Origin: Levilactobacillus hammesii DSM 16381
GTDB taxonomy: Bacteria; Bacillota; Bacilli; Lactobacillales; Lactobacillaceae
Length of the DNA: 64,000 nt
Direction: 5' to 3'
Assembly: GCF_001434395.1 (NCBI RefSeq)
Contig: NZ_AZFS01000016.1
Location: forward strand, 1-64,000
Positions 1 through 8,778 of the stretch are shown one piece after another. How positions within the stretch are numbered: the stretch's first letter is position 1; each line of letters begins with the position of its first letter. The notes under the pieces were generated by a model that did not search any database, was not told the origin of the DNA, and saw nothing but the letters and a program-made list of their open reading frames with translations. The position numbers and the translations under genes are program-made.

Positions 1-98
1 ACCTCAGGCCTTTCGTGATAAGGGCTGAGGGCTATTTTCGTACTTTCAACCTTTAGATCTAAATAATTTGTTTTTACCAGCTCGTCATCATCGACCAT
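1..98 (-). CDS. Start of a gene coupled to the helicase (3' part outside the window)
   Basis: An open frame begins at an ATG (96-98) and stays open for 32 codons to the window edge; it starts MVDDDELVKTNYLDLK. Its first 11 bases overlap the end of the helicase gene (helicase stop at 88-90). A good ribosome site, AAAGGTGG, lies about 10 bases before the ATG, inside the helicase gene. Overlap plus ribosome site argues for translational coupling, so the product probably works with the helicase. The visible residues show no motif I recognise. It could still be a chance frame, because only 32 codons are visible. Confidence 0.6.
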   Translation of the reverse strand, partial: MVDDDELVKTNYLDLKVESTKIALSPYHERPE

Positions 99-3000
99 TT
101 AAGAAAATACCCACCTTTCGTTGCTCAGCACTTGTCAACGCAAATTTGCCGTCCTGGTCTAAAAGAAATGGTACCTCCATAACACGCCCGTTTACTAATT
201 CCTGTTGAATGAAATTCTGCGGTCCGACTGGTTCAATCAAATTAACCATGAGAACTCGCCAATCTGATTGCCCATCACGTTTACTGATTTCATCTAGCTT
301 ATCCATGACCTGCCGTCGTTCTTCTAGCATCTCACGTTGATGAGGATGCCGCCAATTTTTGAGATCAATTAAAACGTGATTAGCTGTCTGAAAGTCAAAA
401 AGTTCATGATTCAACTGCTCCAGATCGTGCAATTGCGTTGACCAATATTTTTCGATAAAAAACTTGCCACATTTTTCACCTAAGATTCCCTGATAACTAT
501 CCAGTTGGACGGGATTAAGCATGTAATCCAACGCCGTCCAATCCAGCGGCCAGTGATTGGCCTCAAACAGAGCCCGAAGATCAGGATTCTGGGCAATAAT
601 GGTCAGTCCGGCTGCGTCCGCCGAAATCTCAACATTCCCCTGATCATTCAATGGAAAAGTAAAATCATCTCCATCTCGTTGCGCCCGATATGCGGTCGCT
701 TTCATGCTTAAATAAGAAAATTCCGCCCGATTTTGATAACTATCATATTGGTGTGCCGTCATCGTTGGATATTTTAAGAGTGTCTCGCGAAACTTCTGAA
801 ATTGCCTAGCAACGTTACCAGAGGTCTGCAGCTGACCAGCCATCCGCCTAACCGCGTCCAGCGTTTCCTGCGTCTGATTCCGGAACCTAATCTGGCGAAT
901 GTGCGATAACGTTGGGACCACATGTTTCTTCTGACGTTGCTGCTCTCGAATGGCCTGCGCAACTGGCCCCAACTGATAGTCGTGCATCATTGAGACATTA
1001 TAATAATCAATAACTTGGGTTCCTAACAGGACCATCGTCTCCGGCACCTTATTAAACGCTCGATCCAAGCGACCAACCGCTTGTAAGATAATTTGCGTAT
1101 GCGCCCCAACATAGCTGATCGTGTCACGAAATTGACGAACGGGTTGACCATTACTTTGCTTTCGCGCATACAGGTCCACCTGCGCTAAATTAATCTCGTC
1201 ATTGTCAACGAGACCAGCCAATTCATAATAGGCTGTCAGCCATTCCTTACGGTTACTAGGTTCAGCCTGATCAGGAATCTGCGTAAATATGTTGGTGATT
1301 CGTCCCAAATAAATACCAGCAATGTCTACCATTTGTCGGCGTTCATCGCCAGCTGAGACTGCCTTAGGTGCGATATCGATAATCTGTGCGCCTTCTAAAC
1401 TTCCCGCGCGATATTGCAAATTTTGACCAACGCCCAGCGTGGGGTAACTGCTCAACAAATACACTCTAGTTGCCTTAACGGCTGGCAATTTTAACGCCTC
1501 AACCACCTGCTTTTCAACGGCCAAGTGCTGTGCCGATAACTTCTTCGCAATCATTCGTATCTGTGGACGTGATGTTTCTGTTGCACAAAGTATGTCCACC
1601 AGCTTTGCCCACACTTGTTCTATAAATTTTCGATCCATTGCTAAATGGCGAAAATCGTCGTCTTCTTTTGGAAGGACACTCTGCAATCCTAAAAATGTTG
1701 GGTACTTGGCATTCCCTAAAAAACAGATGAAGCTATCGAATAGTTCCAAATAGCGCAATTGGATATACTGATATTCTTTAGGATTACTCTTCTTCTGAAA
1801 CTGCTGATGAACCTGGATCATCGTCTGCTTAACAAATTGATCCAGCTTTTTTAAGTCCTCATCTTGCTCGTGTGACAGTGCCAACGTCTGTAACCGGGTG
1901 CAACATAAGTCACGCATACAGTGCCCACCCTCACTGGTTGCAGCCTGTGAGGTCGTCTCTAAAACTTTGACGGTCCCGCCGTTTTCACGATAGCGCCGAC
2001 TGACATCAAAGGTTTCCTTAACCGAATCCGGCAAGTTTTCAAGACCATCAAGCAGTCGTTCCCCTAGCTGTTCTCGTAAAAAATTAAAGTCAAAATTACT
2101 AAGCGCCGTTTCGATATTGACGGTCGCCGACATTCCCAAAACAATGCCCCGCTTCACAAGCTTCAAAAGAAATTTTTCCGGCGTCGTCTGGACAGTTGCA
2201 ATCTCAATCTGCGTCCGATTTAAATGATCGTCGCTATCTGTTAAGGAAACCAGTTGCAGGCCAGAGCGTTGTAAATGACGTCCATAATAATTTTCAAATT
2301 TAATCTTAGAAATCTCATGACGATGACTACCCAGCTGGTGAAACAGCGCTGTAATAATATCTTGGGCATCTTGCGATAGCCACAAGGTGTCACAAATCGT
2401 GCGCAGAGCACTCTCTATCTGCAACTGCGTTTCCAAAGCCGCACGTTGTCCGTTGACCTGAAGTTGATAGCGTTCCGCCCACTTTCCCATTAACGCCGTG
2501 AGCATCTCCAGAAAGTGACCAATCTGCTGGACCATCTCATAAAAATGGAGATCATTAATTTTAGGTTTTGCCCGGGTCAAAACGACCTTCTTTTCGTCCG
2601 GATTATCTTGACTCCACCAAGCATGGCTACTGGTTATCGTTAAACGTGATAGATTGAAAATGAAATTTGTCGCCGTTGTCGCGTTGACCGTCTTATAATC
2701 TTCAGTCAATTTATACTTTTGATCCAGACGATTGACCTGGTCTTTTAGCTTACTAAAACTTTTATTTTGTCGCAGAATTGCCATAATATCCGTCGACCGT
2801 CTTTTCTGGAGAGTATTCGCTGCCGCGTGAATTTCTCGAAAAAATGCTAAAAAGTCGATCGGTAGTCGCAAGCTGTCATCAATAATTTGATCACTCAAAA
2901 TACGCTTCATTTTGTCTATTTCATCCAACACAATCAGCGCGTCACCGAGTTCCTCATCACGACTGATTATGATTGACTGCGAATTGAAAAAAGATTGATA

Positions 3001-3726
3001 GCTCCGCGTAAACTTGGACCACGTCAGGAGAACCACTTGATGCTGGCCTAAATTAATTTCTGGAAAGTACCGATTGAGATAATGTGCAGCGGGTGTTTCA
3101 TCAGTTGCGACATATTGGCAAAAGAAGACCCGATCTTCATGGCTTAACGGCGTCTCTAATCCCAGCTCAGCCGCTAACACCTGGATAAGTTCCCCCTTAA
3201 ACTCGGTAAAGGCTTGTGCCATATTTTGATAATCCTTGATTCGTCCCCCGCTTAATTCCTGATCCGGCTGATTATGAAAACGTTGATAGTACGCTGCTAA
3301 TCGTTCCACCACACGTGAGAGTCCTTCTGATTGTAGGTCCACTGGGATGTCACGCTGATGAGCTAAGATCATGTCAACTGTTTCTTCTAGCGACCTCAGA
3401 ACGGCCAACGTTCGATAGAGGTACTGTTGCCGAGCCTCAGCAGACGCAAAGGCGCCATGCTCCGTCACGTATTGGGTGAGTAGATTCTCGCCAAACTCAT
3501 CCACATGAAGATTACTTTTCTTGGTTACGACAAAATATGCACGAAATTTTTGATTTTCAACCACCCGTTTGCATAGATAATCAATCACCCCAAACGTTTT
3601 GCCACTACCGGTTGGTGCTGGAACAGTCACAAGCGCCCCAGGTTGTTTGGGGGTGACCATGGCGTACACCGGTTTCAGTATCTCCGAAAAATTTAGGCCC
3701 ATGTGCTCTGTCAGCTCCCCGTACAA
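88..3726 (-). CDS. Large SF2-type DEAD/DEAH-like helicase, putative defence or DNA-processing ATPase
   Basis: A 1212-residue ATPase. Visible motifs are a Walker A loop APTGSGKTF (residues 37-45), a Walker B box LDEID (267-271), a motif III-like GMSATV (531-536), and a motif VI-like QAVGRLDRAF near residue 880. This order fits superfamily 2 helicases, but the roughly 220-residue gap between Walker A and Walker B and the long linkers are unlike housekeeping helicases. No nuclease or zinc motif is obvious. The longest frame starts at TTG (3724-3726) with AGAAGGA just upstream; ATG at residue 9 (3700-3702), with GGGGAG before it, is the alternative. A partner gene overlaps its end. I infer a phage-defence or DNA-transaction role from size, architecture and the two-gene arrangement; I cannot name the family. 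Confidence 0.8.
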   Translation of the reverse strand: MYGELTEHMGLNFSEILKPVYAMVTPKQPGALVTVPAPTGSGKTFGVIDYLCKRVVENQKFRAYFVVTKKSNLHVDEFGENLLTQYVTEHGAFASAEARQQYLYRTLAVLRSLEETVDMILAHQRDIPVDLQSEGLSRVVERLAAYYQRFHNQPDQELSGGRIKDYQNMAQAFTEFKGELIQVLAAELGLETPLSHEDRVFFCQYVATDETPAAHYLNRYFPEINLGQHQVVLLTWSKFTRSYQSFFNSQSIIISRDEELGDALIVLDEIDKMKRILSDQIIDDSLRLPIDFLAFFREIHAAANTLQKRRSTDIMAILRQNKSFSKLKDQVNRLDQKYKLTEDYKTVNATTATNFIFNLSRLTITSSHAWWSQDNPDEKKVVLTRAKPKINDLHFYEMVQQIGHFLEMLTALMGKWAERYQLQVNGQRAALETQLQIESALRTICDTLWLSQDAQDIITALFHQLGSHRHEISKIKFENYYGRHLQRSGLQLVSLTDSDDHLNRTQIEIATVQTTPEKFLLKLVKRGIVLGMSATVNIETALSNFDFNFLREQLGERLLDGLENLPDSVKETFDVSRRYRENGGTVKVLETTSQAATSEGGHCMRDLCCTRLQTLALSHEQDEDLKKLDQFVKQTMIQVHQQFQKKSNPKEYQYIQLRYLELFDSFICFLGNAKYPTFLGLQSVLPKEDDDFRHLAMDRKFIEQVWAKLVDILCATETSRPQIRMIAKKLSAQHLAVEKQVVEALKLPAVKATRVYLLSSYPTLGVGQNLQYRAGSLEGAQIIDIAPKAVSAGDERRQMVDIAGIYLGRITNIFTQIPDQAEPSNRKEWLTAYYELAGLVDNDEINLAQVDLYARKQSNGQPVRQFRDTISYVGAHTQIILQAVGRLDRAFNKVPETMVLLGTQVIDYYNVSMMHDYQLGPVAQAIREQQRQKKHVVPTLSHIRQIRFRNQTQETLDAVRRMAGQLQTSGNVARQFQKFRETLLKYPTMTAHQYDSYQNRAEFSYLSMKATAYRAQRDGDDFTFPLNDQGNVEISADAAGLTIIAQNPDLRALFEANHWPLDWTALDYMLNPVQLDSYQGILGEKCGKFFIEKYWSTQLHDLEQLNHELFDFQTANHVLIDLKNWRHPHQREMLEERRQVMDKLDEISKRDGQSDWRVLMVNLIEPVGPQNFIQQELVNGRVMEVPFLLDQDGKFALTSAEQRKVGIFLNGR

Positions 3727-3879
3727 TATTTCCTTCTAAACTAGCAAACAACGAGTTGACTTACAATCCCATTTACACAACTTGTACATTGTTTACTTAT
3801 AATTTACTGGAAAGCCATCTTGTTCAAAATTACAGCCTCGTCAGATGCTTCAACGCGACACCCGGTAATCAACAGGCGT

Positions 3880-3910
3880 AAAAAATAGGCCTTCCAAATG
3901 GCAGGCCTAC
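3880..3910 (-). terminator. Terminator after the MFS gene
   Basis: The inverted repeat TAGGCCT / AGGCCTA, read on the minus strand, ends in a run of T. It lies 20 bases past the stop of the transporter gene. Confidence 0.75.
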
Positions 3911-3929
3911 ACGAACTATCAAATTCAAT

Positions 3930-5087
3930 TCAGGCTAGCTTCCGCCGATTCTGCCAGTACACCACCACAAGCAGCGGGAGCGTAATTGCCATCACCGGGT
4001 AGAGCCAGACCCATGGCAGATAGGTCGTGATGACCCCCGCCAGCATGGGACCCAGTGTCATCCCCAGGTCGATCCCAATATAAAAAGTGCTATTAGCCAG
4101 GCCCCGGTCAGACTTGGGAACCAGCGTGAGTGACTTCGCCTGACAGATAGAAAACATCAGGCCATACCCGGCGGCGAGACCCACGGCCCCTACCGCTAGC
4201 ATCAGCCAGTTCGTCATTTCCGTCAGGCCGATCATGCCAATCAGATTACACCCTAGGCAGACCCAGAAGAACTTGCCAAAGGGGATGCGGTCAAAGGCGT
4301 CTCTTAAGAGTAACCGCATCGCTAACAGTACCAGGGCATAAACTGGGAAGAAGGCCCCGGCTGGAATTGGAAAGCCACGGTGTTCGACATAGCTCACAAT
4401 ATAAGTCTGTGTCGCGAAATACGGCAGAGAAAAGAGCAAGAGAATCACGGCAACTGGAATGACCTTGGGCTGAACCAAACGCAATTTCGGCTGCTGGACC
4501 TTGTTCTTTCGGTAATCGGGATGTGGCACGCTACGATTCCCCACAAACTGAATAATGATGAGTAAAAGTGTCACGCAAATCGCGGCTACCCAGAACACGC
4601 TACGATAGCCAAAGTGATGGTAGAGATAGACACTCACTGCCGGTCCGATCGCCATCCCCAAAGCATTGGCAATCCCGTAAATGCCCATGCCAGCGCCAAT
4701 TCGATCGGCCGGCAACAGGCTAGCCATCCAGGTCGACATGCAAACAGTACATAGCGTGTATCCCAGGCCGTTCACAACTCGCCACACCATAATCAAGGGA
4801 ACGGACGTGGTTAAGCCATAACCCACGCAAGCTATTAGGATCAGGATGCCCCCAATCATGGTCAACCGGTACTTGGAGAAACGATCCGTCAGATTCCCGG
4901 CTAAGGGCCGCAAGACTAGCGAGGTCAAGTTCATCATCCCCGCAACAACCCCAGCTAACACACTGTTCGCCCCGACATTGCTAGAGAACCCCGCAATGAT
5001 CGGATTTACCAGCATCGGACTCATCAGAAAGAAGAAGCTGGCGGCTAAAACTAATTTAACATCTTTTGTATACAAACGGGTCTTCAC
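3930..5087 (-). CDS. MFS transporter, probable drug or metabolite exporter
   Basis: A 385-residue polytopic membrane protein with about 12 hydrophobic segments, the usual length for the major facilitator superfamily. The loop after the second segment carries the MFS motif A (GNLTDRFSKYR, about residues 64-74). The substrate cannot be read from sequence. It starts at GTG 5085-5087, six bases after the marR stop; its ribosome site (AAAGGA) lies inside the last codons of marR, so the two are translationally coupled. A MarR regulator followed by an MFS gene is a common arrangement for an inducible efflux pump. A terminator follows the gene. Confidence 0.9.
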   Translation of the reverse strand: MKTRLYTKDVKLVLAASFFFLMSPMLVNPIIAGFSSNVGANSVLAGVVAGMMNLTSLVLRPLAGNLTDRFSKYRLTMIGGILILIACVGYGLTTSVPLIMVWRVVNGLGYTLCTVCMSTWMASLLPADRIGAGMGIYGIANALGMAIGPAVSVYLYHHFGYRSVFWVAAICVTLLLIIIQFVGNRSVPHPDYRKNKVQQPKLRLVQPKVIPVAVILLLFSLPYFATQTYIVSYVEHRGFPIPAGAFFPVYALVLLAMRLLLRDAFDRIPFGKFFWVCLGCNLIGMIGLTEMTNWLMLAVGAVGLAAGYGLMFSICQAKSLTLVPKSDRGLANSTFYIGIDLGMTLGPMLAGVITTYLPWVWLYPVMAITLPLLVVVYWQNRRKLA

Positions 5088-5093
5088 ACGACC

Positions 5094-5519
5094 TCAGTTC
5101 CTTTCCAAATTCTGGCTGACGCGATCTAGCATCGCCAAAAGTTCTTGTTGTTCGGTCGGTGTAAAGTCGGTGAACAATGCCTGGCTGGTATCTTTAATAT
5201 GCACATCCAACTGCCGGCATTTCGCGAGGCCGGCCGCAGTGAACCCCACCAGCTTGGTACGACCGTCATCGGGGTTAGGATCTAACCGCAACAGTTGTCG
5301 ATTAACCAGCCGCTTAACAATCAGGCGAGCCGTCTGGTGCGTAATCTGCTGATGATCTTTAAAATCCGTAATCGTACTCTGCGGAAAGTCCTCAAAGAAC
5401 CGCAATGCATCGGCCTGCTCACTGGTTAACCCTAACCGACCAACGAATCGATTACGCTTGTGTCTGATCCGCCGCCCCAAGATAACCAGCTTGCGGGAAA
5501 GCATTTGATCACCGTTCAT
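5094..5519 (-). CDS. MarR-family transcriptional regulator
   Basis: A 141-residue winged-helix protein. The helix-turn-helix lies around residues 45-72 and the wing carries the family's DDGR signature (84-87). It is the first gene of a two-gene operon with the MFS transporter and probably represses that operon. ATG at 5517-5519 is preceded by AGAGGTG. A perfect 16-base palindrome sits just upstream and overlaps the likely -10 box, consistent with autorepression. A decayed copy of the first 15 codons and the upstream region lies at about 9.26-9.35 kb. Confidence 0.92.
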   Translation of the reverse strand: MNGDQMLSRKLVILGRRIRHKRNRFVGRLGLTSEQADALRFFEDFPQSTITDFKDHQQITHQTARLIVKRLVNRQLLRLDPNPDDGRTKLVGFTAAGLAKCRQLDVHIKDTSQALFTDFTPTEQQELLAMLDRVSQNLERN

Positions 5520-5534
5520 GAAATCACCTCTAAA

Positions 5535-5560
5535 GCAATTGTACAGCTAGCTGTACGATT
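5535..5560 (-). promoter_or_regulatory. Palindromic operator and promoter of marR-MFS
   Basis: GTACAGCTAGCTGTAC (5541-5556) is a perfect 16-base palindrome. On the minus strand TACAAT (5537-5542) overlaps its edge and could be the -10 box, so a bound MarR dimer would block the promoter. Centre is 29 bases from the marR start codon. Confidence 0.65.
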
Positions 5561-5712
5561 TTAAAAGGCTTGCTCGACTTTTTCTTTTTCCAACTCGCCA
5601 TTGTTTCAGCGGTATGGTGACCGAACCCGTCAAGTACAGCTCGTAAACCGTCAGTGAATCGTTGCTACCCGTGCGCCATTTCTTCTCCCACATTCGTTAT
5701 ACAGCCGAGGCA

Positions 5713-5740
5713 CAAAAATAGCCGTCAGTTCATCCTGACG
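5713..5740 (-). terminator. Terminator after the LRR surface protein gene
   Basis: CGTCAG / CTGACG hairpin (5723-5740) followed on the minus strand by a T-rich stretch (5713-5720). It lies 45 bases past the stop codon of the large surface protein gene. Confidence 0.65.
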
Positions 5741-5784
5741 ACCATTTGAAACTGCAATTTTATTTGATAAAAATTTCAAAGCCT

Positions 5785-8778
5785 TTACCGGTGCTGGCGA
5801 CGTGCACCTAATCCTAGTCCGGCCAACACCGTCAACAGCGTCGCCCCAATGGCTGACCAATAATTGGGCCGTTCATAGGTTTGGGGCAACTGCGTCTGTT
5901 CCTGTGTTACCTGCCCGTCGACTTTGGCACCACGTTTTACAACGGCCGACTGGTGTGTGTACGACCAGGCAGGGGTTGACATTTTCTGTCGTTCGCTGCT
6001 GAAGTTAACCGGATCAGTTAGCTTAAAACCTGCTCGCCGACCCGTGTGTTTCACAGCCATCCCCCTAGTTTGGTGCTGCTTCACTTGACGGGACGGCACC
6101 TTTTTAGGCGACCGCTTCGTCGGCTTAGGTTGACTAGCCGATTGGCCAGGAGTAGCTGCTGTGGTTGGCGTCGCCGGTTGCGCTGGTTCAGTCGATATTG
6201 TTGGTTTAATTGGATTGGTCGGCGTTGTGGGGCTGGTTGTTCCAGAACCATGATTTGGTGTTGACCAATCCAACGTAAGGGCTGCCACCCCATAATTTCC
6301 GGAATGGTCCGTTGCATCCCCCGTCGTTCCACTGGCCAGTGACAAGACCAGACGGTTTCCCGAAAAGCCCGCAGGCAGGGTTAACGCGTCAGTGACGGGA
6401 TCATATGTCACCTGCGTGCCGTTCAGCATAAAGATCATGGGATTCGTTAAACTGAAGTTTTGTAATTGTAATTGCTTGGCAATGGCCGCACGGATGCCGG
6501 TCAGCTGATTACCAGATTCGTTAACGGTAACGGCTAGCGTTTTCTGCCCGGCTAAAGCGTTATCTCCAAGATGTGTGATCGGTTGGGTAGCCTGAATCTG
6601 TTGTAAATTGTTGTCACTAAAGGCCCCGTTTCCCATACTATTGACGGGACCGTTCAGTTGAATCCCTCGCAACTGGTTGCTGGCAAAGGCCGAAGCACCA
6701 ACATCCGTCACCGAGCCAGGAACGACCAATGTCCCTTGCAATTGATTGTTCGCAAAAGCTGTAGCCCCAATCGTTTTTACAGACTTTCCCAATGTGAGTG
6801 CCTTTAATTGATTACTTCCAAAGGCATTCTCACCAATTGTCGTTACCAAGTCAGGCACTTCTAAAGTCCCCGTCACCTGATTGCCAGCAAAAGCATTGTT
6901 TCCAATCGTCACTAAACCTGTCCCCAGTTTTAGGCCAGTCAGGTGATTGCCCGCGAAAGCGTCATCATTAACATGTTGAATACCATCTGACAATGTCAGC
7001 GTCCCTGTCAGGTGATTGCTAACAAAGGCATCATTCCCAATAGTTCCCGTACTCTTACCAAAGTCAACTTCTGTCAAGGTATCCCTAGCAAAAGCACCAT
7101 CGTTAATGAACGTCACACTGTCTGGAATCACCAACTTTCCAGTCAAGGTCGTATTACCGGAGAAGGCCGCACTTCCGATCGTTTGAAGTTCAGAGGACCC
7201 GTCACCGAGTTGCAAGCCTGCCAAATGATTGCCAGCAAAAGCAGTATTCCCAATAGTAGCCACCGTATTCGGAATGTAGAGGTTTCCACCAATGCTATCC
7301 CCGGCAAAGGCTGCGTCTCCTATGGACTGAACATTCTTCCCGAGCGTGAGCTGTGTAAGCGTGCTATTTGTTGAAAATGCGGCTGTTCCAATCGTTTCAA
7401 CCTTGTCTGGAATTACAACACTGGTTAGCAAGTTATTATCAAAAGTTGATTCACCAATCGTTTTCAATGCATTGGCATTATCAAAATCAAGCTGAGAAAT
7501 TTGATTGTACTGAAAAGCATTATTCTCAATCTTAGTTACTGTCCCAGGTATGGTAACAGCTGTGATCTTATTATTTAAAAATGCAGCTTTTCCAATTACC
7601 TGTAGGGCACTCCCTAAATCAATGGTGGTCAAATAATTATAGGCAAACGCGCTTGCCCCAACGGACCATGTCCCTTTCGGTAACGCTATACTGGTCAGTG
7701 CATTATGGGAGAACACATTGTCTCCAATTCCAAGAGACTGGTCTCCTTGCCCGAAATTAACTCCAGTTAAATGGTTACCAGAGCCATCGCCTGTCTCATT
7801 TCCTTCGAACGCTGAATTCTCAATCTGCTTTATAGTTGTTGGCAACGTCAAGACACCTGTTAGCTTGTTACCATTAAATGCATTGGCTTTAATATCCCAT
7901 AACGAATCAGTATCCTTTGAAAAGTCAACTGTAGTCAGCAGATTATTCTCAAAAGCAGCTTCCCCAATAATTTGGATATGAGCACCCATGGTTAAGCTCG
8001 TGATTCCAGCATTCTCGAAAACCTTATCAGCAATTTCCGAGACATTAAAAGTACCCGCACTCCCAGTATGAGCATCTGGAATCACAATATTCTTACTCGT
8101 ACCCGAATATCCAGTAATAATATAACCATCACCACCACCATTTAAGACATACGAAAATCCATCCACATCTGGCGTCGTGGTATCAACACTTGCTGGAATA
8201 GGCACAGATCGCGATAACAAAAGTAAGGACGGCCGAACCTGATTCAGCCGCAATGAGTATCCCATCGCCGAGAATATTTTGGAGCACTTTACTGACACGG
8301 ACGGTGTCTTTACCTGAAGTGAATCATTATGCGTTACCGGTGGTTGCACGGGGTCCGTTGGCTTTTCAACTGGTTTCTTAGTTGTTGATTGGCTTGTCAC
8401 GGTTAGCGAGCTCGACTGAGACGGCTGTTGTGCAACCGTTGGCTTCTCACTTGTCGTACTAGATGTCTGACTGGCTACTGACGACGGTGCAGTGCTAGAC
8501 AACTGAGCCACAATTGAAGATGACACCGGATTTTCGTCAGACGCACCGCTCCTTGCACTACCATCAACTTTTTTTGAAGGGCCAACTTCGCTAGATGTTG
8601 TGTCCTCAGAATCTTTAACAGCTGTTGTTGCCGGCTTTGTAGTATCCGTTGCGGCTTGTGCTGATTGTGCACTGATCATGAGCCCCGTGCTCAAAGCCAT
8701 TAGCGTAACGCCCGCGTATAGGAGCGGATGTTGCGTTTTATTTTCACGACCAAATTCTTGACGATCTTCCATCTGCAT
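5785..8778 (-). CDS. Sortase-anchored BspA-type leucine-rich-repeat surface protein
   Basis: About 997 residues, predicted to be exported and wall-linked. The N-terminus is a long charged signal peptide with a hydrophobic core (around LLYAGVTLMALSTGL) ending near AQAA. A Ser/Thr/Gln-rich stretch of about 130 residues follows. Then come roughly twenty BspA-like repeats of 22-24 residues, pattern IGxxAFxxNxLxxVxLPxxV. A Pro/Thr-rich spacer leads to the sorting signal LPQTYE, a hydrophobic segment and a basic tail (ARRQHR). LPQTxE is the sortase A form usual in lactobacilli. The chosen ATG (8776-8778) has AGGGAAGA 7 bases upstream; the longest frame would start 13 codons earlier. A segment near 8205-8300 (Cys-, Leu- and Arg-rich) does not fit the rest and may be out of frame. 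Function is probably adhesion; the ligand is unknown. Confidence 0.9.
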   Translation of the reverse strand: MQMEDRQEFGRENKTQHPLLYAGVTLMALSTGLMISAQSAQAATDTTKPATTAVKDSEDTTSSEVGPSKKVDGSARSGASDENPVSSSIVAQLSSTAPSSVASQTSSTTSEKPTVAQQPSQSSSLTVTSQSTTKKPVEKPTDPVQPPVTHNDSLQVKTPSVSVKCSKIFSAMGYSLRLNQVRPSLLLLSRSVPIPASVDTTTPDVDGFSYVLNGGGDGYIITGYSGTSKNIVIPDAHTGSAGTFNVSEIADKVFENAGITSLTMGAHIQIIGEAAFENNLLTTVDFSKDTDSLWDIKANAFNGNKLTGVLTLPTTIKQIENSAFEGNETGDGSGNHLTGVNFGQGDQSLGIGDNVFSHNALTSIALPKGTWSVGASAFAYNYLTTIDLGSALQVIGKAAFLNNKITAVTIPGTVTKIENNAFQYNQISQLDFDNANALKTIGESTFDNNLLTSVVIPDKVETIGTAAFSTNSTLTQLTLGKNVQSIGDAAFAGDSIGGNLYIPNTVATIGNTAFAGNHLAGLQLGDGSSELQTIGSAAFSGNTTLTGKLVIPDSVTFINDGAFARDTLTEVDFGKSTGTIGNDAFVSNHLTGTLTLSDGIQHVNDDAFAGNHLTGLKLGTGLVTIGNNAFAGNQVTGTLEVPDLVTTIGENAFGSNQLKALTLGKSVKTIGATAFANNQLQGTLVVPGSVTDVGASAFASNQLRGIQLNGPVNSMGNGAFSDNNLQQIQATQPITHLGDNALAGQKTLAVTVNESGNQLTGIRAAIAKQLQLQNFSLTNPMIFMLNGTQVTYDPVTDALTLPAGFSGNRLVLSLASGTTGDATDHSGNYGVAALTLDWSTPNHGSGTTSPTTPTNPIKPTISTEPAQPATPTTAATPGQSASQPKPTKRSPKKVPSRQVKQHQTRGMAVKHTGRRAGFKLTDPVNFSSERQKMSTPAWSYTHQSAVVKRGAKVDGQVTQEQTQLPQTYERPNYWSAIGATLLTVLAGLGLGARRQHR

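Noticed and set aside
34-54. 21-base segment similar to 14800-14820
   Set aside because: 19 of 21 bases match, but a match of this size is expected by chance in 64 kb.
6600-8000. Regular DNA repeats of about 66-70 bases
   Set aside because: They are the coding repeats of the LRR protein, not a CRISPR array: units vary and are in frame with no spacers.
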